This document shows positions 18,099-28,242 of a stretch of DNA of 64,000 nt, piece by piece. The notes below the pieces were generated by a model. The model did no database searches. It had not been told where the DNA came from and saw nothing but the letters and a program-made list of their open reading frames with translations. This DNA is from Flavobacterium litorale. Its GTDB lineage: Bacteria > Bacteroidota > Bacteroidia > Flavobacteriales > Flavobacteriaceae. The stretch is taken from contig NZ_CP080429.1 in the NCBI RefSeq assembly GCF_019613795.1, forward strand, positions 124,001-188,000. Reading direction: 5' to 3'. The stretch's first letter is position 1, and each line of letters starts with the position of its first letter. A program made the translations under genes and the position numbers.

Positions 18099-18710
18099 AT
18101 GCACATTCTATTACATCCTACCTATTTTCCATCCGTTAGCCATTTTGTGGCTATGGTAAAAGCCAATGCTATAACTTTTGAGGTTGAAGATAATTTCCAG
18201 AAACAAACCAACAGGAACAGGATGTATATTTACAGCCCTAACGGTATCCAGCTACTCAACATCCCTGTAAAGCACAGCAAAGGAAATCATCAAAAGTTTA
18301 AAGACACTAAAATAGAGCAAGCTTTTGGGTGGCAAAAGCAGCATTTTAAATCGCTTGAAGCAGCGTATAGAACGTCTCCGTTCTTCGAGTATTTTGAAGA
18401 TGATATACGTCCGCTATTTGAGAAAAAACATACTTACATGATGGACCTCAACTTTGAGGCTATGGAAATTGTTACGGATTGTTTGGGAATGGATTTTTCG
18501 TATGATAAAACAACGGAATACTTTCATGAAGTAGATGATATAACCGATTATCGTTACTTGGTAAACGGCAAAAAAGACGCTTCAACTTTTGAGCCTTACA
18601 TACAAGTATTTAATGACAAGCATGGTTTTATTAATAACCTTAGCATACTGGATTTACTTTTTAACGAAGGACGCCATGCTTTAGATTATCTAAAAAATCA
18701 GTCGCTTTAA
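18099..18710 (+). CDS. WbqC family protein
   Basis: The 203-residue WbqC-like protein is of a family found near polysaccharide and glycan genes and of uncertain enzymatic role. Visible blocks are LHPTYFPSVSHFVAM at the start, the NRMYIYSPNGIQLLNIPVKH segment, WQKQHFKSLEAAYRTSPFFEYF, and a closing LSILDLLFNEGRHALDYL. There is no signal peptide. It follows lepB by nine bases, the conserved end of the parAB run, and converges with the EEP gene only 17 nt away, with no obvious terminator between. Confidence 0.88.
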   Translation: MHILLHPTYFPSVSHFVAMVKANAITFEVEDNFQKQTNRNRMYIYSPNGIQLLNIPVKHSKGNHQKFKDTKIEQAFGWQKQHFKSLEAAYRTSPFFEYFEDDIRPLFEKKHTYMMDLNFEAMEIVTDCLGMDFSYDKTTEYFHEVDDITDYRYLVNGKKDASTFEPYIQVFNDKHGFINNLSILDLLFNEGRHALDYLKNQSL

Positions 18711-18727
18711 ATACGTAATTAAGGTTA

Positions 18728-19771
18728 CTATTTATCTTCTTTAGTAGTAATAGCCAAGCGTGCCATTATCGGGAAATGATCTGAGTTGACAAAACCATTA
18801 AATGTGTTAAATGATTTTGTCTGAAAGTTGTTATCAGAAAAAATATAGTCAATCCGTGCAGGATAATATTTAAAGTTATACGATTTACCAAAACCACTAC
18901 CCACTTCCTCAAAAGCATCATTCATATCGCCTTTAATGCTTCTGTACACATAGGAGAATGCACTATTATTAAGGTCACCACAAATAATAGTAGGATAATT
19001 ACATTGTTGCTTATGAGCTACTAATAGTTCCGCTTGTAATTGCTGTTTAGCAAAAGCTTCGCTAAGGCGTTTAAAAATACGTTTCGACTTCTCTTCGTCT
19101 ATCTTTTCGTGAATATCTGGAGCTATTTTTATCGATTGCATGTGCATACTATACACCCTAATTGTATCGTTCCCCTTCTTCAAATCAGCATATATAACAT
19201 TATTGCTGGATTTAGGAAATTTAATACTACCCTTGTCTACAATTGGGAATTTAGAAAATATTGCTTGCCCTGTTTTATAACGATCGTTACGCGAAAAAAT
19301 GTACTTATACTTGTAATGATTGAAATACACATCGTCTGAAGGAGCATATTCTTGGAAACACAAAATATCGGGATCTTGCTTACCTACAAATTGCTTTATG
19401 CTATCTTTTGCGTTAATATCGGGCACCCATCTGTACAAATTAAACATTCGGACATTGTAACTCATCAGGGTAAAATCTTCTTGTGTTTGGGGTACATTTT
19501 CCTGAGAAAATTTGTAAAACTTATTTATAAATGTAATACCTAAAAGCAGTACAATACCTGATAGGAGCATTTGCTTTTTAAACTGCAATAACCAGTAAAT
19601 AAAAAATAAAAAATTAAGCACCAACATTAGGGGTAGTAACAGAGTAAATACCGATAATATGGGAAATACTTTGGGTGCTAAAAAGGGTAAAACATAGGCT
19701 ACAAACGTTAATACAGTTACTACCATATTAAGGAAGAACACAAGTTTATTAAACCACGAAAGTTTTTTCAT
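18728..19771 (-). CDS. Endonuclease/exonuclease/phosphatase family membrane protein
   Basis: This 347-residue protein has two to three N-terminal membrane spans (~8-70) followed by an EEP-fold hydrolase domain. Metal and catalytic motifs are visible: SYNVRMFNLY, CFQEYAP, ICGDLNNSAFSYVY with the DxN pair, and the C-terminal SDHFPI. The family includes nucleases, phosphodiesterases and phosphatases; the substrate cannot be chosen from sequence. It is the last gene of the mutL-rhomboid-rhomboid-EEP run, 31 nt after the second rhomboid gene. The C-terminal domain should face the periplasm if the N-terminus is inside and three spans are used. Confidence 0.88.
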   Translation of the reverse strand: MKKLSWFNKLVFFLNMVVTVLTFVAYVLPFLAPKVFPILSVFTLLLPLMLVLNFLFFIYWLLQFKKQMLLSGIVLLLGITFINKFYKFSQENVPQTQEDFTLMSYNVRMFNLYRWVPDINAKDSIKQFVGKQDPDILCFQEYAPSDDVYFNHYKYKYIFSRNDRYKTGQAIFSKFPIVDKGSIKFPKSSNNVIYADLKKGNDTIRVYSMHMQSIKIAPDIHEKIDEEKSKRIFKRLSEAFAKQQLQAELLVAHKQQCNYPTIICGDLNNSAFSYVYRSIKGDMNDAFEEVGSGFGKSYNFKYYPARIDYIFSDNNFQTKSFNTFNGFVNSDHFPIMARLAITTKEDK

Positions 19772-19802
19772 TACAATACCTTTACAAAAGCAAAACTACT
19801 TA

Positions 19803-20711
19803 TTATTTACCAACTTTAAACAAAAACTCTTTCTCCTCTTTAGTCAGGCTATCGTAACCCGATTTACTTATCTTATCGAGTATATCGTCTATTTGTTGTT
19901 GTGTAACATCTTTAGGCTTTTTAGCTGCGCTTTTATACTTATTGGGTTGCGTTTTGTTACGATGTACTTTTTTAAAGGGTGATTTGGTTTTGGGTTTAAA
20001 TAGGTTCTCGAAAAACTCGATAACACTAGAAACTATTTTACTTAAATCGGTACCGTTTTGTAGTGCTTTTATAAAAATGTAACCAAATAATGCTCCTGCA
20101 AGGTGTGCTATATGACCTCCTTGATTACTAACAGAGACATTAATAAGATCTAATATAATAAACACTAATGCAATGTGCCAGAGTTTTACTGTACCAATAA
20201 GCATAAGCCGTACCTGATAATAGGGTGCATACACAGCAGTAGCTACCAATATCCCCATAATAGAGCCAGAAGCTCCTACCATTTTAGAAGAGTTCAAACT
20301 AGTAAGCAGCGGTATAGTATTGTAACTAAGAATAAACAGTAACGCCGAAAATATTGCTGCTAATATGTATAGGCCAAAAAGCTGTTTTTGCGTAAAAAAA
20401 GTGAGGAATATGCGTGCTGAAAAATGAAGCACTAACATATTAAAAAGTATGTGAAAAAAACCTGAATGCAGAAATGCGTAGGTAATTAACGACCAAGGTT
20501 TCCATAATAAATCTTGAGGTTGGGAGGAGATACTAAACCAATCATCTGCAAGAGGATTGTTCCAGTCCATAAAGGGCAGTTCTACCCTGAATGGTGCTAG
20601 TATGCTAAGTAGTATTAGCGGAATAACAAACAGCCCTATGTTCCAAAAAATAAGTCTTTGCGTTATTCCCCCTATTCTATATTGCAACTTTAAATCGTCT
20701 ATAAGTCCCAT
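19803..20711 (-). CDS. Rhomboid family intramembrane serine protease (second of a tandem pair)
   Basis: This 302-residue six-span rhomboid has the catalytic Ser in GASGSIMG (S148) and the His in GGHIAHLAGA (H200), plus the conserved HILFNMLVL loop. A basic, poorly hydrophobic C-terminal tail of ~70 residues (PKTKSPFKKVHRNKT ... KKPKDV) follows the last span and ends with an LTKEEKEFLFKVGK-like segment. It begins four bases after the preceding rhomboid gene stops, so translation is likely coupled. Substrates are unknown. Confidence 0.92.
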   Translation of the reverse strand: MGLIDDLKLQYRIGGITQRLIFWNIGLFVIPLILLSILAPFRVELPFMDWNNPLADDWFSISSQPQDLLWKPWSLITYAFLHSGFFHILFNMLVLHFSARIFLTFFTQKQLFGLYILAAIFSALLFILSYNTIPLLTSLNSSKMVGASGSIMGILVATAVYAPYYQVRLMLIGTVKLWHIALVFIILDLINVSVSNQGGHIAHLAGALFGYIFIKALQNGTDLSKIVSSVIEFFENLFKPKTKSPFKKVHRNKTQPNKYKSAAKKPKDVTQQQIDDILDKISKSGYDSLTKEEKEFLFKVGK

Positions 20712-20715
20712 AACG

Positions 20716-21540
20716 CTAATTCCAACGGTTATTGTTAAACTGATTCTTCTTCCAGTACCACATCATTACAAATCCTATTAATGCACCGCCAAGGTGGGCA
20801 AAATGTGCTATACCTGTATGCCATGCCCCACCAAATACTGATTGCCCTTTAAGTCCTAAAAATAAATCGACTGCCAACAGCCCAGGTACAAAATATTTTG
20901 CTTTTATAGGTATGGGTAAAAACAATAGCATTAGCTCGGCATTCGGAAACATAAATGCAAAAGCAACAATAATACCGTATAGTGCTCCTGAAGCGCCTAA
21001 CATAGGTCTTTGGTTTAATGCCGCACCATTAATTAGACTACTATAACTTTCTTGGTTCAACAAATTTACTTTTCCACTCTCCTGAAGTATTGGTATCAAC
21101 CTGCGCTTAAATAAGTCTTCACTGTAATTACTATCAGTTAAAAAATCGATATTTAATATTTGATGCAGAGTATTTGAGGAGAGATTCATGTTGTTCGCTC
21201 CTTCTAAAACACTCTGCATTTCAAAATACGTGACACCCAAATGTAGTAATGCCGCACCAAGCCCGCATGAAACATAAAAAAATAAAAGCTTCTTAGTACC
21301 CCATTGTAACTCTAAAGCACTACCAAACATCCATAAACCAAACATATTAAATAATATGTGAGTAATACCGCCATGCATAAACATATGGGTAAGTAACTGC
21401 CACACTTTAAAATCGTCTGATTGCGGAAAGTGAAGCGCCAAGTAATTATAGGCTACAGACGTACCTATAAACTGAGTTCCTATAAAAAATATAACATTTA
21501 TAATTATTAACTGCTTAACAGTATCAGTAATGCGCATCAT
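20716..21540 (-). CDS. Rhomboid family intramembrane serine protease (first of a tandem pair)
   Basis: The 274-residue protein has the rhomboid loop HMFMHGGITHILFNMFGLW, the catalytic Ser in GASGALYG (S184) and the His in GIAHFAHLGGALIG (H246). Between the second and third conserved spans lies a ~65-residue polar insert (residues ~108-178) absent from minimal rhomboids. Its start codon overlaps the mutL stop by four bases, so it is coupled to mutL. A DNA-repair gene translationally coupled to proteases is a synteny feature, not proof of shared function. Confidence 0.92.
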   Translation of the reverse strand: MMRITDTVKQLIIINVIFFIGTQFIGTSVAYNYLALHFPQSDDFKVWQLLTHMFMHGGITHILFNMFGLWMFGSALELQWGTKKLLFFYVSCGLGAALLHLGVTYFEMQSVLEGANNMNLSSNTLHQILNIDFLTDSNYSEDLFKRRLIPILQESGKVNLLNQESYSSLINGAALNQRPMLGASGALYGIIVAFAFMFPNAELMLLFLPIPIKAKYFVPGLLAVDLFLGLKGQSVFGGAWHTGIAHFAHLGGALIGFVMMWYWKKNQFNNNRWN

Positions 21541-23408
21541 ATGGCAAATCGTTTATCTAAATCTTCCACACTCATAGTAATGAAAGTTGGTTTATTAAAT
21601 GGGGAAACATCAGGCTCTTTACACGCAAATAACGAGTTTACCATATTTTCTTGCTCTGCTTCGGTAAGCAATACACCTGTTTTTACAGCAAGGCTACGTG
21701 CCATCGATTTGGCAATGCTATCGGTTTGGCTAAAACTACTGTCGGGTACTTCTTGTTGTAAATCGCTAATTAGTTCTTCCAATAGTATGGATACCTCGCT
21801 TTCAGGTACATTAACAGGTAATCCCGAAACTACAATATTATCGGTATTAATTTCGGTAAACACAAAGCCCGTATTTTCTAACGCTGCTTTCATTTCCTGT
21901 ATAAGGTCTATTTCTGTTTTATTGTAATGCAACGTTAACGGAAACAATAATTGCTGGCTAGCTCCTTGCTGTACGGTTATATTTTTTAAAAATTGTTCGT
22001 ACAACACTCGCTGGTGGGCTCGCTTTTGGTCAATTATTACCATACCCGATTTTATAGGGCTAACAATATATTTTTTATGTATCTGATAAGTCGTCTGAAC
22101 AGTTTGCTCTACCTCCCCATCATTAAATAACGAACCTGTTATTTCGTTCTGTTCAAAATCTATGCCTTCCTGTCCGTTTGTAGTAGGCGTAAGTTCTGTA
22201 TATAAACTTTCCCAAGAAGCTGTTCGGTCTGTTTTCCGAAATGCAGACGAAGCATACGCAGATGGAGTTGTTTTTTGCGATTGTTGCCCTGATGGTTCAT
22301 CAGCAAAAGGATTAAAACCCCTATCTACTTGTACATTTGGCGTTACCGCTGCTTTACTTTCGTAATTGTAAGGCGTATCGAGGTTAGCATCACGCTCAAA
22401 ATCGAGCACTGGTGCTACATTAAATTGCCCCAAGCTGTGTTTAATGGATGAACGGAGTATAGCATATAGCGCATGCTCGTCATCAAATTTTATCTCCGTT
22501 TTTGTGGGGTGAATGTTAATATCTATAGTGTTGGGTGGCACTTCCAGATAAATAAAATAACCTGGTTGGCAACCATCTTTTAACAACCCCTCGTAGGCTG
22601 CCACAACGGCATGGTGTAAGTAACCACTTTTTATAAACCTGTTGTTTACAAAAAAAAATTGTTCGCCTCTACTCTTCTTGGCAAACTCGGGTTTAATAGC
22701 AAAGCCCTGTATTTTTACAATCTCAGTAGTTTCTTGTACAGGAACTAATTTCTCGTTGGTACGCGCACCAAAAACACCTACTATACGTTGGCGTTGGTTT
22801 GCCATAGGTAGGTTAAACATTTCGCTACCGTTGTGGTACAACACAAAACTAATATTGGGATGTGCTAAAGCAACACGCTCAAATTCATCTACAATATGCC
22901 TAAACTCGACGGTATCCGATTTTAAAAAGTTACGCCTAGCCGGTATATTATAAAATAAGTTTTTTATGGAGAATGAGGTGCCTTTAGGTACTACCGCAAC
23001 ATCCTGGCTTACTACCTTACTGCCCTCTATAACAATGTGTGTACCCAGCTCTTCCTGCTCTTGTTTGGTTTTCATCTCTACATGAGCAATAGCGGCAATA
23101 CTGGCTAAAGCCTCACCCCTAAAACCTTTGGTACAGAGTGCAAATAAATCTTCAGCATGGCGTATTTTACTGGTAGCATGGCGTTCAAAACACAATCGGG
23201 CATCACTGGCATTCATGCCAACACCATTATCAATAACTTGTATTAGGGTTTTACCCGCATCTTTAATAATGAGTTTAATATCAGTAGCACTTGCATCAAC
23301 CGCGTTTTCTAGTAATTCTTTTACTACCGAAGCAGGGCGTTGCACCACCTCTCCTGCCGCTATTTGATTGGCAACATGGTCGGGAAGTAACTGAATAATG
23401 CTAGACAT
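21537..23408 (-). CDS. mutL: DNA mismatch repair protein MutL
   Basis: This is the ATPase mediator between MutS and downstream excision. Its 623 residues open MSSIIQLLPDHVANQIAAGEVV with the GHKL ATPase motifs (ENAVDASAT, DNGVGM, TKGFRGEALASI). A low-complexity linker spans ~340-430 and a dimerisation domain follows. In the C-terminal domain the usual endonuclease motif DQHA(X)2E(X)4E reads DQKRAHQRVLYE from residue ~460, and the region expected to carry CPHGRP reads SPFNKP (~602), so the nuclease site looks degenerate. The start is fixed by the conserved N-terminus; a -7-like box abuts it. Confidence 0.95.
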   Translation of the reverse strand: MSSIIQLLPDHVANQIAAGEVVQRPASVVKELLENAVDASATDIKLIIKDAGKTLIQVIDNGVGMNASDARLCFERHATSKIRHAEDLFALCTKGFRGEALASIAAIAHVEMKTKQEQEELGTHIVIEGSKVVSQDVAVVPKGTSFSIKNLFYNIPARRNFLKSDTVEFRHIVDEFERVALAHPNISFVLYHNGSEMFNLPMANQRQRIVGVFGARTNEKLVPVQETTEIVKIQGFAIKPEFAKKSRGEQFFFVNNRFIKSGYLHHAVVAAYEGLLKDGCQPGYFIYLEVPPNTIDINIHPTKTEIKFDDEHALYAILRSSIKHSLGQFNVAPVLDFERDANLDTPYNYESKAAVTPNVQVDRGFNPFADEPSGQQSQKTTPSAYASSAFRKTDRTASWESLYTELTPTTNGQEGIDFEQNEITGSLFNDGEVEQTVQTTYQIHKKYIVSPIKSGMVIIDQKRAHQRVLYEQFLKNITVQQGASQQLLFPLTLHYNKTEIDLIQEMKAALENTGFVFTEINTDNIVVSGLPVNVPESEVSILLEELISDLQQEVPDSSFSQTDSIAKSMARSLAVKTGVLLTEAEQENMVNSLFACKEPDVSPFNKPTFITMSVEDLDKRFAI

Positions 23409-23409
23409 A

Positions 23410-23417
23410 CAAATGTA
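23410..23417 (-). promoter_or_regulatory. -7-like box TACATTTG abutting the mutL start codon
   Basis: TACATTTG is followed by one base and then the mutL ATG. If functional it would give a leaderless or near-leaderless mRNA. Confidence 0.35.
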
Positions 23418-23452
23418 ATGATTGATAGGATTGATGATTTTTTGACGGACAT

Positions 23453-23460
23453 CAAAGTTA
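23453..23460 (-). promoter_or_regulatory. -7 box TAACTTTG upstream of mutL
   Basis: Matches TAnnTTTG, 44 nt upstream of the mutL ATG and downstream of the DUF3467 terminator; the more conventional mutL promoter candidate. Confidence 0.45.
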
Positions 23461-23494
23461 CGGAAATTTAGCGATGTGTAGAATATATGCCAAT

Positions 23495-23523
23495 AAAAAA
23501 CCCGCTCTGTTGAGCGGGTTTTA
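23495..23523 (-). terminator. Rho-independent terminator ending the rpoBC-DUF3467 transcript
   Basis: Stem aaacccgctc / gagcgggttt with a TGTT-type loop and A/T runs on both sides. Confidence 0.9.
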
Positions 23524-23540
23524 CTAATACTGTATTTACA

Positions 23541-23855
23541 TTACGCTTGTCCAGCAGGACCAAAACTAAGCGGAAGCGAAGGCTGCTCGGAATCGCTTAT
23601 GGTACCATGGGCACTTTCAAAACGATTAATGTTTTCGCCTAACGCTTTTAGCAGTCGTTTAGCATGCTGTGGCGTTAACACAATGCGCGATTTTACTTTG
23701 GCTTTAGGTGCACCTGGCATCATGGCTACAAAATCGACTACAAACTCTGATGCAGAATGATTGATTATAGCTAGATTAGAGTACGTTCCTTCGGCTGTTT
23801 TTTCGTCCAGTTCAATATTAATTTGCCCTGGCTTTTGTTGTTTCTGATCACTCAT
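23541..23855 (-). CDS. DUF3467 domain-containing protein
   Basis: This 104-residue small protein of unknown function is typical of Bacteroidota. The core INIELDEKTAEGTYSNLAIINHSASEFVVDFVAMMPG and SRIVLTPQHAKRLLKALGENI match the DUF3467 pattern. There is no signal peptide and no catalytic motif. It begins 12 nt after rpoC and ends at a strong terminator, so it is the last cistron of the RNA polymerase operon. That position hints at a link with transcription, but nothing in the sequence proves one. Confidence 0.9.
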   Translation of the reverse strand: MSDQKQQKPGQINIELDEKTAEGTYSNLAIINHSASEFVVDFVAMMPGAPKAKVKSRIVLTPQHAKRLLKALGENINRFESAHGTISDSEQPSLPLSFGPAGQA

Positions 23856-23867
23856 TGGTTATGTCTT

Positions 23868-26800
23868 TTAATAGTTTACTTCCTCTGTTGTAGGTGTTAG
23901 TAAATCGTTCATCTCCTCTTTAGAGCCTACTATCATATTATCGTAGTTTCGCATACCTGTACCTGCTGGTATTCTGTGTCCTACAATAACATTTTCTTTC
24001 AGTCCTTCAAGGGTATCTACTTTACCCGCTACCGCAGCTTCATTAAGTACTTTGGTAGTTTCCTGGAATGATGCAGCCGATATAAACGACTTGGTTTGTA
24101 ATGATGCACGTGTTATACCTTGTAGCATTGGTGTGGCAGTAGCAGGAATTACATCGCGTGCTACTACTTGGTTTTGGTCGTTACGTTTTAGTAACGAATT
24201 CTCATCGCGCAACTCACGTGGCGAAATGATTTGACCTGCTTTAAGGTTTTCAGAATCTCCAGCATCTTCTACTACCTTCATTCCGTATAACTTATCGTTC
24301 TCTACAATAAAGTCTCTAGTATGTATTAACTGATCTTCAAGGAAAAGTGTATCCCCTGGATCTTGAACTCTTACTTTACGCATCATTTGGCGTATAACAA
24401 CTTCAAAGTGCTTATCGTTAATTTTTACACCCTGTAGTCGGTATACTTCCTGAATTTCGTTTACAAGGTACTGCTGTACTGCAGATGGTCCTTGTATTCT
24501 CAATATATCTTCAGGTGTTATAGCACCATCAGAAAGTGGCATACCTGCTTTTACGTAGTCATTCTCCTGAACCAATATCTGATTCGATAGTTTAACTAAG
24601 TATTTTTTGATTTCACCAAATTTAGATTCGATGATAATCTCACGGTTACCTCGCTTGATTTTACCAAACGATACTACACCATCAATTTCTGATACTACGG
24701 CTGGGTTTGAAGGATTACGTGCCTCTAGAAGCTCTGTAATTCTTGGCAGACCACCTGTAATATCACCCGCTTTGGATGAACGACGTGGTATTTTTACAAG
24801 AATTTTACCTGCCTTAATTTTCTCGCCATCATCTACCATAAGGTGGGCACCTACTGGTAAGTTGTACGAACGAATAAGCTCGCCATCTTTTCCGTAGATT
24901 AGTAAGGTTGGTATTAATTTTTTAGCTCTAGATTCAGAAATTACTTTTTCTTGGAATCCTGTTTGCTCATCAATCTCAACCATGAACGATTGTCCTTGCT
25001 CGATATCCTCATAAGCAATCTTACCTGTAAACTCAGATATAATTACACCGTTATAGGGGTCCCACTTACATATTACAGCACCTTCGTCTACAACCTCACC
25101 ATTTTTCACATAAATGTTAGAACCGTAAGGTATGTTGTGCGTATTTAATAATATACCTGTGTTATCATCAACCAATTTCAACTCTGTAGAACGTGATACC
25201 ACGATATTTACTTTGTTTCCATCGCTATCTTCTCCCACAACTGTTTTAAGGTCTTCTATTTCTAATCTACCTTTAAACTTAGTAATGATACTTGATTCCT
25301 CAGATATGTTACCCGCAGTACCCCCAACGTGGAACGTACGTAGTGTAAGCTGTGTACCTGGCTCACCAATAGACTGTGCTGCAATTACACCAACGGCTTC
25401 TCCTCGTTGCGTCATCTTACCTGTAGCAAGGTTACGTCCGTAACACTTGGCACAAATACCCTTAGTAGCCTCACAAGTTAATGGAGAGCGTACTTCAACT
25501 TTTTCGATTGGTGCGGCGTTTACTGCTTTTACTTCGGCTTCGGTAATTTCTACCCCTGCCTGTATAATCACTTCAGACGTTAGTGGGTTAATAACATCTT
25601 GCAATGCTACGCGCCCTAGTATTCTTTCGCCTAACGATTCTACTATTTCTTCATTTTTCTTTAATGGCTCAACTTCAATTCCTCTTAGTGTACCGCAATC
25701 TACTGAGTTTACAATAACATCCTGAGAAACATCATGCAGCCTTCTGGTTAGGTAACCAGCATCGGCGGTTTTAAGTGCCGTATCGGCAAGCCCTTTACGT
25801 GCACCGTGGGTAGAGATAAAGTATTCGAGAATTGAAAGTCCTTCTTTAAAGTTAGAAAGAATCGGGTTCTCAATAATCTCACCACCACCAGCGGTTGATT
25901 TTTTAGGCTTAGCCATCAAACCACGCATACCTGTAAGCTGGCGTATCTGCTCTTTACTACCCCTTGCTCCAGAATCAAGCATCATAAACACCGAGTTAAA
26001 CCCTTGTTGGTCTTCACGAATGTTTTTCATGGCAAGCTCCGTAAGCATTGCGTTAGTAGATGTCCATACATCAATAACTTGGTTATAACGCTCGTTATTG
26101 GTAATAAGTCCCATGTTGTAGTTTGCAGAGATACCTTCTACCTGCTCGTTAGCATCAACAATTAAGTCTTGCTTTTTAGGTGGTATAATAATATCTCCAA
26201 GACTGAATGATAACCCTCCGCGGAATGCAAATTTGTATCCCATATCTTTCATACTATCTAGGAATCCTGCTGTTGTAGGAACATCGGTAACATTTAATAT
26301 CTTACCAATAATATCACGTAGTGATTTTTTAGTAAGCACTTCGTTTATATATCCTGCAGCTTCAGGTACTACTTCGTTAAATAGTACTCTACCTGCTGTA
26401 GTTTGTATTATTTTGTAAACAAGTTCACCTTCTTCGTTAAAATCTTTAGCACGTATTTTTACGCGTGCATTAAGGTCTAGTCGATTCTCGTTAATGGCAA
26501 TATTTACTTCCTCTGCAGAGTAGAATGTTAGCCCTTCTCCTTTAACTTTAACTTCTTCTGTAGATAAACGCTCTTTGGTCATGTAATACAGACCCAATAC
26601 CATATCCTGAGATGGTACCGTAATAGGTGCACCATTAGCAGGGTTGAGGATGTTGTGCGAAGCAAGCATTAATAACTGTGCCTCTAGTATAGCCTCTGGT
26701 CCTAGTGGTAAGTGTACCGCCATCTGGTCACCATCAAAATCGGCGTTAAATGCCGTACATACCAATGGGTGTAGCTGAATTGCTTTTCCTTCGATAAGTT

Positions 26801-28169
26801 TTGGCTGGAATGCCTGTATACCCAAACGGTGAAGCGTAGGAGCACGGTTTAGTAGTATTGGGTGTCCTTTAATTACATTTTCAAGGATGTCCCATACTAC
26901 AGGCTCTTTTTTATCTATTATTTTTTTAGCCGATTTTACTGTTTTTACAATACCACGCTCTATCAGTTTACGGATAACGAATGGTTTGTACAGCTCGGCA
27001 GCCATATCTTTAGGAATACCGCACTCAAACAGTTTCATTTCGGGTCCTACAACAATTACCGAACGTGCTGAATAATCTACACGTTTACCCAATAGGTTTT
27101 GACGGAAACGTCCTTGTTTGCCTTTTAATGAATCTGATAACGATTTTAGTGGTCGGTTCGATTCTGTTTTAACCGCAGAGGCTTTCCTTGTATTATCAAA
27201 AAGTGAATCTACAGATTCCTGTAGCATACGCTTTTCATTACGCAAAATAACTTCTGGTGCTTTTATTTCCATTAGCCTTTTTAAACGGTTATTACGTATA
27301 ATAACCCTTCTGTAAAGGTCGTTAAGGTCGGACGTTGCAAAACGACCACCATCTAACGGTACTAACGGGCGAAGCTCTGGTGGGATAACTGGTATTACCT
27401 TAAGTATCATCCACTCAGGGCGGTTTTCTCTGTTTTTGTTAGACTCACGGAATGACTCTACAACCTGCAATCTTTTTAATGCTTCTGTTTTACGTTGTTT
27501 AGACGTTTCTGTATTGGCACTATGGCGTAGGTTGTATGACAACTCGTCAAGATCGATTCTTGCCAATAAATCCATAATACACTCTGCACCCATCTTAGCA
27601 ATAAACTTGTTAGGGTCGGTGTCATCTAAATATAAGTTTTCCTGCGGAAGCGTATCTAGTATATTAAGATATTCTTCTTCTGTAAGGAAATCCAATCGGT
27701 TAAGGTCTTCACCGTCTGCATTTTTGGCAATACCTGGCTGTATAACTACATACCTTTCATAGTATATAATCATATCCAGCTTCTTAGATGGAAGCCCAAG
27801 TATGTAACCTATTTTGTTTGGTAACGAACGGAAATACCATATGTGTGCAATAGGCACAACAAGGTTAATATGCCCTACCCTGTCACGTCGAACTTTTTTC
27901 TCCGTAACTTCTACACCACATCGGTCACAAACAATTCCTTTATAACGGATTCGTTTGTACTTACCACAGGCACATTCAAAATCTTTTACTGGACCAAAGA
28001 TACGCTCGCAAAACAAGCCATCTCTTTCCGGTTTATGGGTACGATAGTTAATGGTTTCTGGTTTAAGAACCTCACCCCTTGACTCAGCAAGTATAGATTC
28101 TGGCGATGCCAAACCTATAGATATTTTGTTGAATCTTTTAACGGTATTTTTATCTTTTAATCTCGTCAT
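23868..28169 (-). CDS. rpoC: DNA-directed RNA polymerase subunit beta'
   Basis: This is the catalytic clamp subunit of RNA polymerase. Its 1433 residues carry the N-terminal zinc finger [20 protein letters not shown] (Cys 66, 68, 81, 84), the catalytic metal loop [12 protein letters not shown], the bridge-helix/trigger region and a second Cys cluster ([11 protein letters not shown]). Length and order are those of Bacteroidota RpoC. It follows rpoB by 73 nt, with an imperfect hairpin in the gap, and precedes the DUF3467 gene. No frameshift is seen. Confidence 0.99.
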   Translation of the reverse strand: MTRLKDKNTVKRFNKISIGLASPESILAESRGEVLKPETINYRTHKPERDGLFCERIFGPVKDFECACGKYKRIRYKGIVCDRCGVEVTEKKVRRDRVGHINLVVPIAHIWYFRSLPNKIGYILGLPSKKLDMIIYYERYVVIQPGIAKNADGEDLNRLDFLTEEEYLNILDTLPQENLYLDDTDPNKFIAKMGAECIMDLLARIDLDELSYNLRHSANTETSKQRKTEALKRLQVVESFRESNKNRENRPEWMILKVIPVIPPELRPLVPLDGGRFATSDLNDLYRRVIIRNNRLKRLMEIKAPEVILRNEKRMLQESVDSLFDNTRKASAVKTESNRPLKSLSDSLKGKQGRFRQNLLGKRVDYSARSVIVVGPEMKLFECGIPKDMAAELYKPFVIRKLIERGIVKTVKSAKKIIDKKEPVVWDILENVIKGHPILLNRAPTLHRLGIQAFQPKLIEGKAIQLHPLVCTAFNADFDGDQMAVHLPLGPEAILEAQLLMLASHNILNPANGAPITVPSQDMVLGLYYMTKERLSTEEVKVKGEGLTFYSAEEVNIAINENRLDLNARVKIRAKDFNEEGELVYKIIQTTAGRVLFNEVVPEAAGYINEVLTKKSLRDIIGKILNVTDVPTTAGFLDSMKDMGYKFAFRGGLSFSLGDIIIPPKKQDLIVDANEQVEGISANYNMGLITNNERYNQVIDVWTSTNAMLTELAMKNIREDQQGFNSVFMMLDSGARGSKEQIRQLTGMRGLMAKPKKSTAGGGEIIENPILSNFKEGLSILEYFISTHGARKGLADTALKTADAGYLTRRLHDVSQDVIVNSVDCGTLRGIEVEPLKKNEEIVESLGERILGRVALQDVINPLTSEVIIQAGVEITEAEVKAVNAAPIEKVEVRSPLTCEATKGICAKCYGRNLATGKMTQRGEAVGVIAAQSIGEPGTQLTLRTFHVGGTAGNISEESSIITKFKGRLEIEDLKTVVGEDSDGNKVNIVVSRSTELKLVDDNTGILLNTHNIPYGSNIYVKNGEVVDEGAVICKWDPYNGVIISEFTGKIAYEDIEQGQSFMVEIDEQTGFQEKVISESRAKKLIPTLLIYGKDGELIRSYNLPVGAHLMVDDGEKIKAGKILVKIPRRSSKAGDITGGLPRITELLEARNPSNPAVVSEIDGVVSFGKIKRGNREIIIESKFGEIKKYLVKLSNQILVQENDYVKAGMPLSDGAITPEDILRIQGPSAVQQYLVNEIQEVYRLQGVKINDKHFEVVIRQMMRKVRVQDPGDTLFLEDQLIHTRDFIVENDKLYGMKVVEDAGDSENLKAGQIISPRELRDENSLLKRNDQNQVVARDVIPATATPMLQGITRASLQTKSFISAASFQETTKVLNEAAVAGKVDTLEGLKENVIVGHRIPAGTGMRNYDNMIVGSKEEMNDLLTPTTEEVNY

Positions 28170-28208
28170 GTAATATAGATCTATCGATTTATTAAAAACA
28201 CTATAAAA

Positions 28209-28234
28209 GGGAATAGCACTGTTGTGCCACTCCC
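28209..28234 (-). promoter_or_regulatory. Imperfect hairpin in the rpoB-rpoC gap
   Basis: gggaatagcac / gtgccactccc can pair over 11 positions with two wobbles around a TGTT loop. No T-run follows. It may be an mRNA processing or stability element. Confidence 0.4.
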
Positions 28235-28242
28235 GTGGAAAT

